Below, one piece after another: positions 1 to 7,329 of a stretch of DNA of 58,440 bases. A program made the translations under genes and the position numbers. The notes under the pieces were generated by a model. That model worked only from the letters and a program-made list of their open reading frames with translations. It was not told the DNA's origin and searched no databases. Numbering within the stretch: position 1 is the stretch's first letter; every line of letters starts with the position of its first letter. The stretch comes from Bacteroidota bacterium (GTDB lineage: Bacteria; Bacteroidota; Bacteroidia; Bacteroidales; Prolixibacteraceae), in the NCBI GenBank assembly GCA_030698405.1, contig JAUYMU010000019.1:1-58440 (forward strand). Direction: 5' to 3'.

Positions 1-1
1 G

Positions 2-1357
2 CTCGATTATGCCACCGATGCTTCGGGCGATATAGCCGGCGTGGAAGATTTCCCGGGAACGCTTACCGGAGCGAACCATTACCTGTACGATGCCAACGGC
101 AACCTGAGACGTGATGATTACCGGGCGTTGAACCTCTACTACAATTCGTTTAACCTGCCCTGGGAGTTAGATTTTGGGAATAACAAAAAAGTAATCTACA
201 TTTACGACGGCGCAGGCCAAAAAATCGCCAAAGAAGTTTCTGATGGGATTAACCCCGCAGTACATACCGACTACCTGGGGCAGTTTGTCCACGAGTACAC
301 CTTAGGCGGCACAAGTTCTTTGAAGTATATAATTACCTCAGAGGGAAGGCTCAAAAACAAGGGCACCAACGCGGCATCGGTTTGGGAATGGGAGTATAAC
401 CTGACTGACCACCTGGGAAATGTGCGGGTAGTTTTCCGCCCGGGAACCAGCAACACAGCCGAGGTGATGGAGTACAACAACTATTTCCCGTTTGGGATGA
501 AGATGACCCCTTACCTGTGCCAAACCACCACAGACAACAAATACCTTTACAATGGCAAAGAGCTGCAAACCGACTTTGGCCTGAACTGGTACGATTACGG
601 AGCTAGGTTTTATGACCCGAGTTTGGGAAGGTGGTACTCCGTGGATCCTTTAGCTGAGAAGTATAGGAGATGGAGCCCATATAACTATGGCGTTGATAAC
701 CCGATGAGATTTATTGACCCGGATGGGATGTCTGCTAGTGATTTTAAAGATAAAGATGATAATTTAATCATCCATGTTGATGATGGTTCCAATGCTGTCT
801 ATAAGCTAGATGGGACAGATCATACAAATGAATCTTTTAAATTTGATGGCTATAATAATCAGGGAGGAAAAGATGAAGTTAGTGTAGAAGGAGCGGTAGC
901 TGGTGCTCAGGATTATGTTACAAATAATTACGACAAATGTAATCAATCCGTAAACTTTGTAGGGCGAACTTATGAATCTGCCACTGAAGCCCAAGGCAAA
1001 ACTGTTGATAATATAAGAATTGTAAATGGAAACTCTTTAGCTCAAGGGATTACGAAGGATTTGGCGAGCAAAGTTACTGCTGAGAAATCCGTAGCGTCTG
1101 CCCAAGAATCAGCGGGTAAAGGTAATCTAGTTGTTGGTGCAAATGGAGGTCATGTTGTAACCATGACTACAAAAACATTTGATGTAACTCGGTATAATAC
1201 TTCTGGTTCTATAATTGGAAATAAACAAATTATAGGCGGTAAAACAACTAATGTAAACGGAAGTGCTCGACCAACAAACATTGGCCCCGGTAAATTAAAT
1301 AGTTTCCAGAATCCCAATTACTCAGGAATGATTTGGTATTCTTTTCCTGCTAAATAA
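2..1357 (+). CDS. Rhs/YD-repeat protein, 3' part, with variable C-terminal putative toxin domain
   Basis: The reading frame is open to the left edge of the window, so this is only the end of a larger gene. Counting residues from the GTG at 41, residues 120-230 hold the Rhs-associated core: LTDHLGNVRVVF, YFPFGM, YLYNGKELQ, NWYDYGARFYDPSLGRW, ending in RFIDPDGM. In this family the core marks the junction after which the C-terminal toxin changes between strains. The last ~208 residues are unrelated to the repeats and visibly richer in A+T. They contain Cys300 (DKCNQSVNFVG) and His371 (GANGGHVVTM), an arrangement like the Cys-His pair of papain-fold peptidoglycan hydrolases (NlpC/P60, CHAP, Tae effectors). 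A cell-wall-targeting toxin is therefore my inference. The next gene, 17 bp downstream, encodes a lipoprotein and would be the immunity protein. Confidence 0.85.
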   Translation, partial: LDYATDASGDIAGVEDFPGTLTGANHYLYDANGNLRRDDYRALNLYYNSFNLPWELDFGNNKKVIYIYDGAGQKIAKEVSDGINPAVHTDYLGQFVHEYTLGGTSSLKYIITSEGRLKNKGTNAASVWEWEYNLTDHLGNVRVVFRPGTSNTAEVMEYNNYFPFGMKMTPYLCQTTTDNKYLYNGKELQTDFGLNWYDYGARFYDPSLGRWYSVDPLAEKYRRWSPYNYGVDNPMRFIDPDGMSASDFKDKDDNLIIHVDDGSNAVYKLDGTDHTNESFKFDGYNNQGGKDEVSVEGAVAGAQDYVTNNYDKCNQSVNFVGRTYESATEAQGKTVDNIRIVNGNSLAQGITKDLASKVTAEKSVASAQESAGKGNLVVGANGGHVVTMTTKTFDVTRYNTSGSIIGNKQIIGGKTTNVNGSARPTNIGPGKLNSFQNPNYSGMIWYSFPAK

Positions 1358-1374
1358 ATTAATTACAACATCAT

Positions 1375-1935
1375 ATGGGAATAAAATATTTTATTATAGT
1401 TCTTGTTGTCTTAGTATTCTTATCTTGCCTAAGAAATCAGACGAAAACAGTAGAAAATGCAGAAGATGGTCGTAGCCAGTGGATAACACACCATGATACT
1501 ATTGATGCAGGTTTTATTCTAACTTTTAAATATCCAAACGACCTTGTATTTGCAGATATTATCGATAACTGCCGGTGTGTTGGCAAAAGAACCAAGCATT
1601 ATGATGTAAATGAGGCTGCAGAAAATGATAATACTAGGCAATGGTGCATTTGTTTGCAAGATACTGCGGATTACTCAATAAACTATTTAATTTCTTCATG
1701 GAAAACCACATTCAATGGAGAGGTTGTAGAAAAGAGAGATACAGTAACAATTGGAAATTTAAAAGCACTTCGGGTAACCTTAAAGAGTAAAGAGCCACGT
1801 GCTTCCTATAGACAATTGATTTATCTAAAGAAATACTCAACCTTATTTGAGGTTATGAATGTTGATGAATCAACAAGTGAAGATTTTGAGATGTTTTGTG
1901 AAAGTATAAACATTGAAGGATACAAGAAACCGTAA
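1375..1935 (+). CDS. Putative lipoprotein immunity protein for the Rhs C-terminal domain
   Basis: A 186-residue protein with an N-terminal hydrophobic stretch ending in FLSC, so Cys18 is a likely lipidation site. The mature part is soluble and matches no family that I recognise. It starts 17 bp after the Rhs gene on the same strand, is A+T-rich like the toxin end, and is followed by a strong terminator. These are the usual features of an immunity gene in a polymorphic toxin locus. Export to the periplasm would fit a toxin acting on peptidoglycan. The role is inferred from position and the lipobox, not from homology. Confidence 0.6.
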   Translation: MGIKYFIIVLVVLVFLSCLRNQTKTVENAEDGRSQWITHHDTIDAGFILTFKYPNDLVFADIIDNCRCVGKRTKHYDVNEAAENDNTRQWCICLQDTADYSINYLISSWKTTFNGEVVEKRDTVTIGNLKALRVTLKSKEPRASYRQLIYLKKYSTLFEVMNVDESTSEDFEMFCESINIEGYKKP

Positions 1936-1960
1936 TTAATACGGGATACTCTGTTTTAAA

Positions 1961-1986
1961 AAACCCGGCAAGTCTGCCGGGTTTTT
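1961..1986. terminator. Bidirectional Rho-independent terminator
   Basis: A perfect 10-bp stem (AAACCCGGCA / TGCCGGGTTT) with a 4-nt loop is flanked by T-runs on both strands. It closes the Rhs/immunity transcript on the plus strand and can also serve the small minus-strand ORF that ends at 1991. Confidence 0.85.
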
Positions 1987-1990
1987 GTTG

Positions 1991-2128
1991 TTATATCAGG
2001 TATGCTTGTTTGGCGTTGTAATCCCGGATTGGAATTAGCGAAAGAATTGTGCCCAGTATATACCAACCTTCGTTAAAACAAATAACGATAAAGCCGATGT
2101 AGAAAATTAAAAAAATAACGACTCCCAT
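1991..2128 (-). CDS. Small membrane protein (45 aa)
   Basis: A 45-codon ORF with an ATG start at 2128. It begins MGVVIFLIFYIGFIVICFNE and continues GWYILGTILSLIPIRDYNAK. Residues 2-18 form one transmembrane helix, and residues 22-34 a second hydrophobic stretch. The coding end lies 5 bp from the shared bidirectional terminator, as expected for a convergent gene. The region upstream is A/T-rich with no clear ribosome binding site. I do not recognise a family. The membrane-like composition and the terminator argue for a real gene, but its shortness leaves doubt. Confidence 0.45.
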   Translation of the reverse strand: MGVVIFLIFYIGFIVICFNEGWYILGTILSLIPIRDYNAKQAYLI

Positions 2129-3299
2129 AATTCTAATTTTTTTTTAAAAAAAAGTTATAATAAAGTGTATATATGTTGCAAAGGCAGCATTTTTCAATTT
2201 CTAGCTCAGGTTTGCGACCTATATTACTTAATATCTTGTTTGTCAAAGGTCGTATTATTTGTAATTTGTTACTGTACTCCTTTAACACATTAAGTGATCA
2301 GCCTATGGTTTTCTTGGATCGCAATTATACTTGCACCTAACCATTAAATATCCCCACATAAATATTCCTTTTCTTTTCTTCCAATTCCATTTGCCAAATT
2401 CATTTTATCCTTTTCGGCTCTAAATTTCCCCGTTATGATCTTTCGGGCGGAATGTATTTATCCATCAAATTACAATAAACATTGCTCCTCCATATCCTTC
2501 CTGCTCATAAATTCTTAATTAACTTAAGCACCGCCAAAGTAGGACTTTTTAAATTGATTATAGTAACACAGCGCAAACTATATTTATGTTTTTTAACAAG
2601 GTTAATTACGAGAATGAATGTTTTTGTAAACTTATTGTGTTGGGGCTTCCACATCCTGTGGCTCGTTCAGATGGAACTTCTTTTTGTTTTTGCTGTCATT
2701 CATTTCACTGGATTAAAATTCCGGGTTACGACATTTTCCATCCCGATGGGATTTATCTCATTAAAAATAATGCGGGCCGTTCTTTTTTGATTGAACGACC
2801 CGCATACAATTATAAACCCAATGTCATCGGATTAATAGGAGTTAAATTTTGTTTTCTCATATATAACTGCTTTTTTGAAGTCGGATTCTGTTTCCTGCCT
2901 GCGGGTGGCAGGCGTCCGAAAAGAGGATTTTTGCCCTGAAAAAGGATTTCACGCGGACGGTTTTCATTATCGCCTTTATGTCCCGTTGCCTAAAGGCAAA
3001 CGGCAAAGGATATCGCCAAGAATAAGCTGTTTCGCTGATTAGAGCATTATCCTTTGCTCCCGATAAAAATCGGGACAGGCTGTCACATTAATGTGACGGA
3101 CAGGAATCTCCACCCACCACCAAACCAGAGTGCCAGAGGTACGAAATATTTCGATTTCAAAATTTACCATCGCCTTCAAACAGCTTCCCTTCATTCCCCA
3201 GTTATTCGTTTATGGGCTCTAAATTTGGTACACAGAGGGGCTACCACGGTGAGAAAAAATGGAATAAGGTTTTTCAAAGCGGGTTTCAGGAGGTCTAAA
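2129..3299. other. Gene-poor, hairpin-rich intergenic region
   Basis: No ORF here looks like a protein: the longest frames give low-complexity, Phe/Cys-rich translations. The DNA instead holds several separate palindromes. The clearest is a 13-bp stem at 2770-2782/2793-2805 (ATGCGGGCCGTTC, one wobble pair). Others are a GCCTGC/GGCAGGC hairpin near 2896-2912, a TTGCC/GGCAA hairpin near 2987-2999, and two at 3058-3097. Such palindromes are common between genes in Bacteroidota. Here they lie downstream of an Rhs locus, a frequent rearrangement site. Confidence 0.6.
3058..3097. repeat. Two adjacent perfect palindromes
   Basis: TCCCGAT-AAAA-ATCGGGA occupies 3058-3075. A perfect 16-bp palindrome, GTCACATTAATGTGAC, occupies 3082-3097. 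Neither is followed by a T-run, so they are not simple terminators. They look like REP-type intergenic palindromes. Confidence 0.6.
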
Positions 3300-3333
3300 A
3301 ACAAAAAAAAGTGTTCGTTTCTGAACACTTTTT
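3300..3333 (-). terminator. Terminator of the tRNA/SRP RNA cluster
   Basis: Read on the minus strand, an 11-bp stem (AAAAAGTGTTC / GAACACTTTTT, loop AGAAAC) is followed by a long T-run. It lies 8 bp past the 3' end of the tRNA-Gly gene and would end the stable-RNA transcript. Confidence 0.8.
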
Positions 3334-3340
3334 CATTTTG

Positions 3341-3413
3341 AGCGGGAGACGAGATTCAAACTCGCGACCCTTAGCTTGGAAGGCTAATGCTCTATCAACT
3401 GAGCTACTCCCGC
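3341..3413 (-). tRNA. tRNA-Gly (TCC)
   Basis: The cloverleaf is complete: acceptor stem GCGGGAG/CTCCCGC, D arm GCTC...GAGC, anticodon stem TTAGC/GCTAA with loop CTTCCAA (anticodon TCC), and T arm GCGAG-TTTGAAT-CTCGT with a GTTTGAAT T loop. The 3' CCA is not encoded. It is the last gene of the minus-strand stable-RNA cluster. Confidence 0.93.
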
Positions 3414-3517
3414 TTGTGAGTTTCAAGTTCCGGCTTCGACAAGCTCAGCCAGCGTTTCTTTGTTCAAAGCTATTTTAACTTGGAATTTTGAACTTTAAAC
3501 TTGCAACTTTTTTGTTG

Positions 3518-3600
3518 TGGGGAGAGCAGGATTCGAACCTACGAAGGCGTACGCCAGCAGAGTTACAGTCTGCCCCAGTTGGCCACTTTGGTATCTCCCC
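3518..3600 (-). tRNA. tRNA-Tyr (GTA)
   Basis: A class II tRNA of 83 nt. It has acceptor stem GGGGAGA/TCTCCCC with discriminator A, anticodon stem GCAGA/TCTGC with loop CTGTAAC (anticodon GTA), a long variable arm built on GGCGTACGCC, and T loop GTTCGAAT. CCA is not encoded. Confidence 0.93.
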
Positions 3601-3626
3601 AATACAATTTAGAACTTTCATTAATG

Positions 3627-3700
3627 AGCCGAATCACAGATTCGAACTGTGGACCCCGAGATTACAAATCACGTGCTCTGGCCAACTGAGCTAATTCGGC
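3627..3700 (-). tRNA. tRNA-Thr (TGT)
   Basis: The acceptor stem is GCCGAAT/ATTCGGC, the D arm is GCTC...GAGC, and the anticodon loop TTTGTAA gives anticodon TGT. The T arm is CACAG/CTGTG with a TTCGAAT loop. The anticodon stem CGTGA/TCTCG carries a T-T mismatch at positions 29/41, which is unusual, although the other four pairs form. The 5' end lies immediately after the T-run that follows the SRP RNA. Confidence 0.9.
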
Positions 3701-3710
3701 AAAAAAAAAG

Positions 3711-3809
3711 TGGGTAAGCTACCTGCATCGCACCGCTCAACTGTTTACCCTTGCTGCCTTCCGACCCTGGGGGAATTCAACAGGAGCTAGTCGTACAGGA
3801 CTTACCCGG
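3711..3809 (-). ncRNA. ffs: Signal recognition particle RNA (small bacterial type)
   Basis: A ~99-nt RNA with complementary ends (GGGTAAG near the 5' end, CTTACCC near the 3' end). Its conserved apical domain reads CCAGGGTCGGAAGGCAGCAA on the minus strand, the GGAA/AGCA internal-loop signature bound by Ffh. The 3' side has GGTTGAGCGGTGCGATGCAG-like sequence, as in Bacteroidota SRP RNAs. It is followed by nine T residues (3701-3709 on the minus strand) and then directly by tRNA-Thr, so it may be released by termination or by processing. It forms the scaffold of the particle that targets nascent membrane proteins to SecYEG. Confidence 0.93.
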
Positions 3810-3812
3810 CGA

Positions 3813-3843
3813 CAAAAGTAGAAAAATTTGACTTACCCGCAAA
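3813..3843 (-). promoter_or_regulatory. Consensus Bacteroidota housekeeping promoter for ffs/tRNA cluster
   Basis: Read on the minus strand, TTTG (3843-3840), exactly 19 bp, then TACTTTTG (3820-3813). This matches the known primary-sigma consensus of the phylum (TTTG-N19/20-TAnnTTTG) at every defined position. The SRP RNA would start about 4-7 nt further on. Confidence 0.85.
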
Positions 3844-3988
3844 TGAAATCACTGCACCCCTGTAATTTTTTTCAACCCTGACAAACTAACCATTTAGCGA
3901 TCAATCAACTATTGCCTGAAAAAAAGACAAACTTTATTTTTCGGTCCATAAAATGAGCGCCAATAACGGCACAATCAATAAAATCAGA

Positions 3989-3996
3989 TATATTTG
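3989..3996 (+). promoter_or_regulatory. -7 promoter element (TATATTTG)
   Basis: TATATTTG matches TAnnTTTG and lies 27 bp before the ATG of the DUF4199 gene. No good -33 TTTG is seen at 19-20 bp spacing. Confidence 0.5.
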
Positions 3997-4022
3997 TTTA
4001 ATCACTAATCAAAAAAACTACT

Positions 4023-4574
4023 ATGGAACAAAAATCAACTTTTTGGAAATCAGCAATGATTTACGGCCTTTATGTCGGTATCTTTTTAACGCTTTATTCG
4101 GTTGTGGTATATGTTTTAGGACAATCGCAAAATAAGAGTCTGGCTTTTATACCGTTTATATTGTATGCTGTCTGTATTGTTTTGGCTCAGATTTATTACA
4201 AAAACAACGAACTGAATGGCTCCATATCTTATGGAGAGGCTGTGGGTATTGGTGTGGCAGTCATGTTTTTCAGCGGAATAATCGCCACATTGTATAGCCT
4301 GATAATTTTCAAGATCGATCCAAGCTTGCTTGACCAAATCAGAATTGCTCAGGAAGAAGCATACATACAAAACGGAATGAGCGAAGAAATGATTGAGAAA
4401 ACGATGGAGATGTCGGCAAAAATGATGACTCCGGGTTGGATGGCTATCATGGGATTATTGAGTTCTGTATTAATCGGAACTATCATATCTTTGGTCAGTG
4501 CAATTTTCATTAAAAAGCAGCCAAACGAAGATGCTTTTGAAGATGCAATGGAAGAAGTAAAAACTGAAGACTAA
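4023..4574 (+). CDS. DUF4199 family membrane protein
   Basis: 183 residues with four predicted membrane segments near 10-32, 39-58, 71-97 and 139-163. A charged, Met-rich helical stretch (105-135) precedes the last segment, and the tail is acidic. The layout and the sequence around SISYGEA match DUF4199, a Bacteroidota inner-membrane family of unknown function. The DUF4199 gene is often next to a dolichol-phosphate-mannose-synthase-like glycosyltransferase, as here: the GT2 gene starts 6 bp after this stop, so the two are almost certainly co-transcribed. Confidence 0.85.
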   Translation: MEQKSTFWKSAMIYGLYVGIFLTLYSVVVYVLGQSQNKSLAFIPFILYAVCIVLAQIYYKNNELNGSISYGEAVGIGVAVMFFSGIIATLYSLIIFKIDPSLLDQIRIAQEEAYIQNGMSEEMIEKTMEMSAKMMTPGWMAIMGLLSSVLIGTIISLVSAIFIKKQPNEDAFEDAMEEVKTED

Positions 4575-4580
4575 AAACAC

Positions 4581-5534
4581 ATGGATATTTCCGTAGTTGT
4601 ACCGCTTTTTAATGAAGTTGATTCACTTCCTGAATTGACTGAATGGATTGACAAAGTTTTAAAAACCAATGACTTTACTTATGAGGTTATTTTGATTGAT
4701 GATGGCAGCACCGATGGTTCATGGGAACTGATCGAGCAGCTCAGCCGACAGAATCCATGCATTAAAGGAATAAAATTCAGGCGCAACTACGGAAAATCGG
4801 CAGGTTTGTATTGCGGTTTCAAACAGGCTGAAGGCGATGTGGTAATTACCATGGATGCCGATTTGCAGGACAGTCCGGAGGAAATACCGGATTTATACCG
4901 CATGATTACTGAAGAAAAATATGACCTTGTTTCCGGCTGGAAGAAAAAACGCTACGATCCGGTACTTTCAAAAAATATTCCCAGTAAATTCTATAACTGG
5001 ACTGCCCGACGGATGACAGGAATTAAAATTCACGATTTTAACTGCGGTTTAAAAGCCTACCGGAAACAAGTTGTTAAAAGCATTGAAGTGTATGGCGACA
5101 TGCACCGATACATTCCGGTATTGGCGAAATGGGCCGGATTTAAACGAATTGGCGAAAAAGTTGTTCAGCACCAGGAACGCAAATTCGGGGTCACCAAATT
5201 CGGAATGGAACGTTTTATTCGCGGGCCGCTCGATTTACTTTCCGTTATTTTTATTTCGAAGTTTAGCAAACGTCCAATGCACTTTTTTGGTGTATTCGGA
5301 ACGCTCACTTTTATGATAGGATTTGCCGCAGCAGTTTGGGTAGGTGGCCAAAAACTTTATCTCACCCTCAACAACCAACTTGCGCCCCGTATTACCGACA
5401 GTCCTTACTTTTTTCTATCACTTGCAGCCATGATTATCGGAACGCAATTGTTCCTGGCCGGATTTCTTGCCGAACTGAATTTCCGCAATTCATCCGAGCG
5501 TAACTCTTACCTTATTGATAAGAAAACGACATGA
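4581..5534 (+). CDS. GT2 glycosyltransferase, GtrB/DPM1-like, with C-terminal membrane anchor
   Basis: 317 residues. The GT-A fold is at the N-terminus, with the nucleotide-binding LIDDGSTD (38-45) and the metal-binding DAD (92-94) in MDADLQDSPEE. HRYIP (175-179) is typical of polyprenyl-phosphate hexose synthases. Two transmembrane segments follow (about 235-257 and 277-300). Such enzymes transfer a sugar from a nucleotide donor to a polyprenyl phosphate at the inner face of the inner membrane. The acceptor and sugar cannot be told. It is in an operon with DUF4199 upstream and TrhA downstream (61-bp gap). Confidence 0.88.
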   Translation: MDISVVVPLFNEVDSLPELTEWIDKVLKTNDFTYEVILIDDGSTDGSWELIEQLSRQNPCIKGIKFRRNYGKSAGLYCGFKQAEGDVVITMDADLQDSPEEIPDLYRMITEEKYDLVSGWKKKRYDPVLSKNIPSKFYNWTARRMTGIKIHDFNCGLKAYRKQVVKSIEVYGDMHRYIPVLAKWAGFKRIGEKVVQHQERKFGVTKFGMERFIRGPLDLLSVIFISKFSKRPMHFFGVFGTLTFMIGFAAAVWVGGQKLYLTLNNQLAPRITDSPYFFLSLAAMIIGTQLFLAGFLAELNFRNSSERNSYLIDKKTT

Positions 5535-5595
5535 GATTGGAAATTGATGATTGTGATTCCCAAACAAAAAAGAGGGAAAGACGTTAATTGTAGAA

Positions 5596-6267
5596 ATGTT
5601 ATCATCTATGAACGACCAGACCTCAAAAATATACCGTGATCTCACTTCAAAAGAAGAAATAGTAAACGGCATCACCCATGGCATCGGCGCATTACTTAGT
5701 GTTGTTGCGCTGGTAGTGCTTATAATGGTTGCCGGTAATCATGGCGATGCATTGCATCTGGTAAGTTTCTCAATTTATGGCGTTACACTTATTCTGCTGT
5801 ATTTATCATCAACTTTGTATCACAGTTTTTCGGGTCCGCGAATAAAGAATCTGTTTGCGCGTTTCGACCATGTTTCAATTTTCTTGCTCATTGCCGGAAC
5901 TTATACTCCTATTTTGCTCACCAGTATTGGCGGAGTCTGGGGCTGGACTTTGTTTGGAGTTATTTGGGGTCTGGCGCTTGTTGGGGCGGTAATCCGCTCC
6001 ATTTATCTGCACCGTTTCCGTAAATTAATGGTAGCAGTTTACCTTTTGATGGGCTGGATGTTCATTATTGCCGGCAAGCAGGTTTATTTGAGTTTACCAT
6101 CCATTAGCCTTACTTTCCTTATTTTGGGAGGAGTTGCCTATTCGGTTGGCGTTATTTTTTACATGTGGCGCAGACTTCCATACAGTCACGGAATATGGCA
6201 TTTATTTGTTCTGGCCGGAAGTATATTGCACTTCTTTGCCATTTATTTCAGTATAAATTTAAACTGA
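5596..6267 (+). CDS. trhA: TrhA/hemolysin III family membrane protein (PAQR superfamily)
   Basis: 223 residues with seven hydrophobic segments. The family hallmarks are present: EEIVNGITHGIG near the N-terminus, STLYHSF, FDHVSIFLLIAGTYTP, and a C-terminal GIWHLFVLAGSILHFFAIY with the conserved histidines. A second in-frame ATG at 5608 is an equally possible start. The family is named after a hemolysin annotation, but the members are membrane-homeostasis or receptor-like proteins, not proven toxins. The 3' end overlaps the convergent regulator gene by 9 bp. Confidence 0.88.
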   Translation: MLSSMNDQTSKIYRDLTSKEEIVNGITHGIGALLSVVALVVLIMVAGNHGDALHLVSFSIYGVTLILLYLSSTLYHSFSGPRIKNLFARFDHVSIFLLIAGTYTPILLTSIGGVWGWTLFGVIWGLALVGAVIRSIYLHRFRKLMVAVYLLMGWMFIIAGKQVYLSLPSISLTFLILGGVAYSVGVIFYMWRRLPYSHGIWHLFVLAGSILHFFAIYFSINLN

Positions 6268-7131
6268 AATTCTCCTGAGAAAATCCTTGTTGTTTTTTAT
6301 TACCACCACATTTGATGGTAGTTTTGGCTTGTGAATGGCAATTTGACGACCGGCAATCAGAATCTTGTTTTTATTGAAAGTCAACGATAAATTGGCAAGG
6401 TATTGTTCCAGTTCTGGTTTTTCGATGGCATTGATAAAAGTAGTACATACAAAATTAAATTCAGTGCTTCTTAGCAAACTGGCCAGATCGCTGAAGGGCA
6501 AACTTTGGCCTAAATAAATGCATCTTAAGCCGTTTTCGGCGGCAAGAAAATTAAAATACAACAAGCCAAGCTCATGCAATTCTTCTTCACGGAGGAAAAA
6601 CAATACCTTTTTCTCTGAAAGATGATTGTCAAATTTTGCTGTTTCAATAATCAGGTGGTTTCTTATCAGGTTGGAAACAAAATGTTCGTGTGCAACAAAA
6701 ATAGAACCTGCCTGCCACAACAAACCAATTCGTTCGAAAAACGGGAAGATCACATTCTGCATGGTTTTTGAAAATCCGTTTTCCTGAATTATTTTTTTCA
6801 GTAGTTGCTCAAATCCAAATGTGTCGAGGTTGACCGTGTGAAACAAAAGCTGATCAATGTTCTTTTCAGGATCCAAAAAAGTTTTGTTTTGCCTTAGTAC
6901 TTCTTCCTGAAGTTTTGCATCGTCGAACGCGGCAACAACCGATATTTTATATCCGTTTTTGATAAGCATCGACACATTCAGGATTCTCCTGACATCATCA
7001 TCGGTATAAGAACGGATGTTGGTATCAGATCTGTTTGGGTCGAGCAGTTGATACCGTTTTTCCCAAATCCGTATCGTGTGGGCTTTTATGCCCGACAAAT
7101 ATTCAAGGTCTTTAATGGAATAGTGAGTCAT
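6259..7131 (-). CDS. MerR family regulator with B12-binding (CarH/LitR-like) C-terminal domain
   Basis: 290 residues. A MerR winged-helix domain (1-70, with IRIWEKRYQLLDPNRS and the SYTDDDVRRI wing) is followed by a CarH-type light-sensor region. W139 lies nine residues before E149-H150, giving the W-x9-EH motif that caps adenosylcobalamin in CarH. A degenerate cobalamin loop E184-x-H186-x-x-G189 then follows. The family represses carotenoid, photolyase or membrane genes in the dark and releases DNA when light breaks the Co-C bond. The intact W-x9-EH and His186 suggest cobalamin is really bound. No carotenoid genes lie in the window. The gene converges on trhA with a 9-bp overlap and so is not in that operon. 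Confidence 0.85.
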   Translation of the reverse strand: MTHYSIKDLEYLSGIKAHTIRIWEKRYQLLDPNRSDTNIRSYTDDDVRRILNVSMLIKNGYKISVVAAFDDAKLQEEVLRQNKTFLDPEKNIDQLLFHTVNLDTFGFEQLLKKIIQENGFSKTMQNVIFPFFERIGLLWQAGSIFVAHEHFVSNLIRNHLIIETAKFDNHLSEKKVLFFLREEELHELGLLYFNFLAAENGLRCIYLGQSLPFSDLASLLRSTEFNFVCTTFINAIEKPELEQYLANLSLTFNKNKILIAGRQIAIHKPKLPSNVVVIKNNKDFLRRISV

Positions 7132-7257
7132 TCTATATGATATTTATTAACGCTTTAAACACGGGAAATCAGATTTTGTTTTAAGTTTCGGTTGAATAAA
7201 TAAACAAAAGACATAGACCAGGATTCGTTACAGTGTATTTAATTTTAGTATTGCCAT

Positions 7258-7289
7258 TTTGGAACTTGGATTCTGAAATGCTATCTTCG
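7258..7289 (+). promoter_or_regulatory. Probable promoter of the sigma/FecR/SusCD operon
   Basis: TTTG at 7258-7261, 20 bp, then TATCTTCG at 7282-7289. This is one base off TAnnTTTG with correct spacing. It lies about 40 bp before the proposed TTG start of the sigma factor. Confidence 0.5.
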
Positions 7290-7329
7290 TGTTTCAATTT
7301 AAATTAATCGTACTAACAATAACCACGAA

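Noticed and set aside
2482-2939. Two overlapping plus-strand ORFs of about 100 codons
   Set aside because: Translations are Phe/Cys/Leu-rich without domain-like pattern and run across a hairpin. They lack a promoter or start context, so they look like chance frames in noncoding DNA.
3054-3341. 95-codon plus-strand ORF
   Set aside because: It runs through two perfect palindromes and the terminator of the tRNA cluster; its translation has no protein character.
3488-3694. Plus-strand ORFs across the tRNA-Tyr and tRNA-Thr genes
   Set aside because: They are antisense to well-formed tRNA genes.
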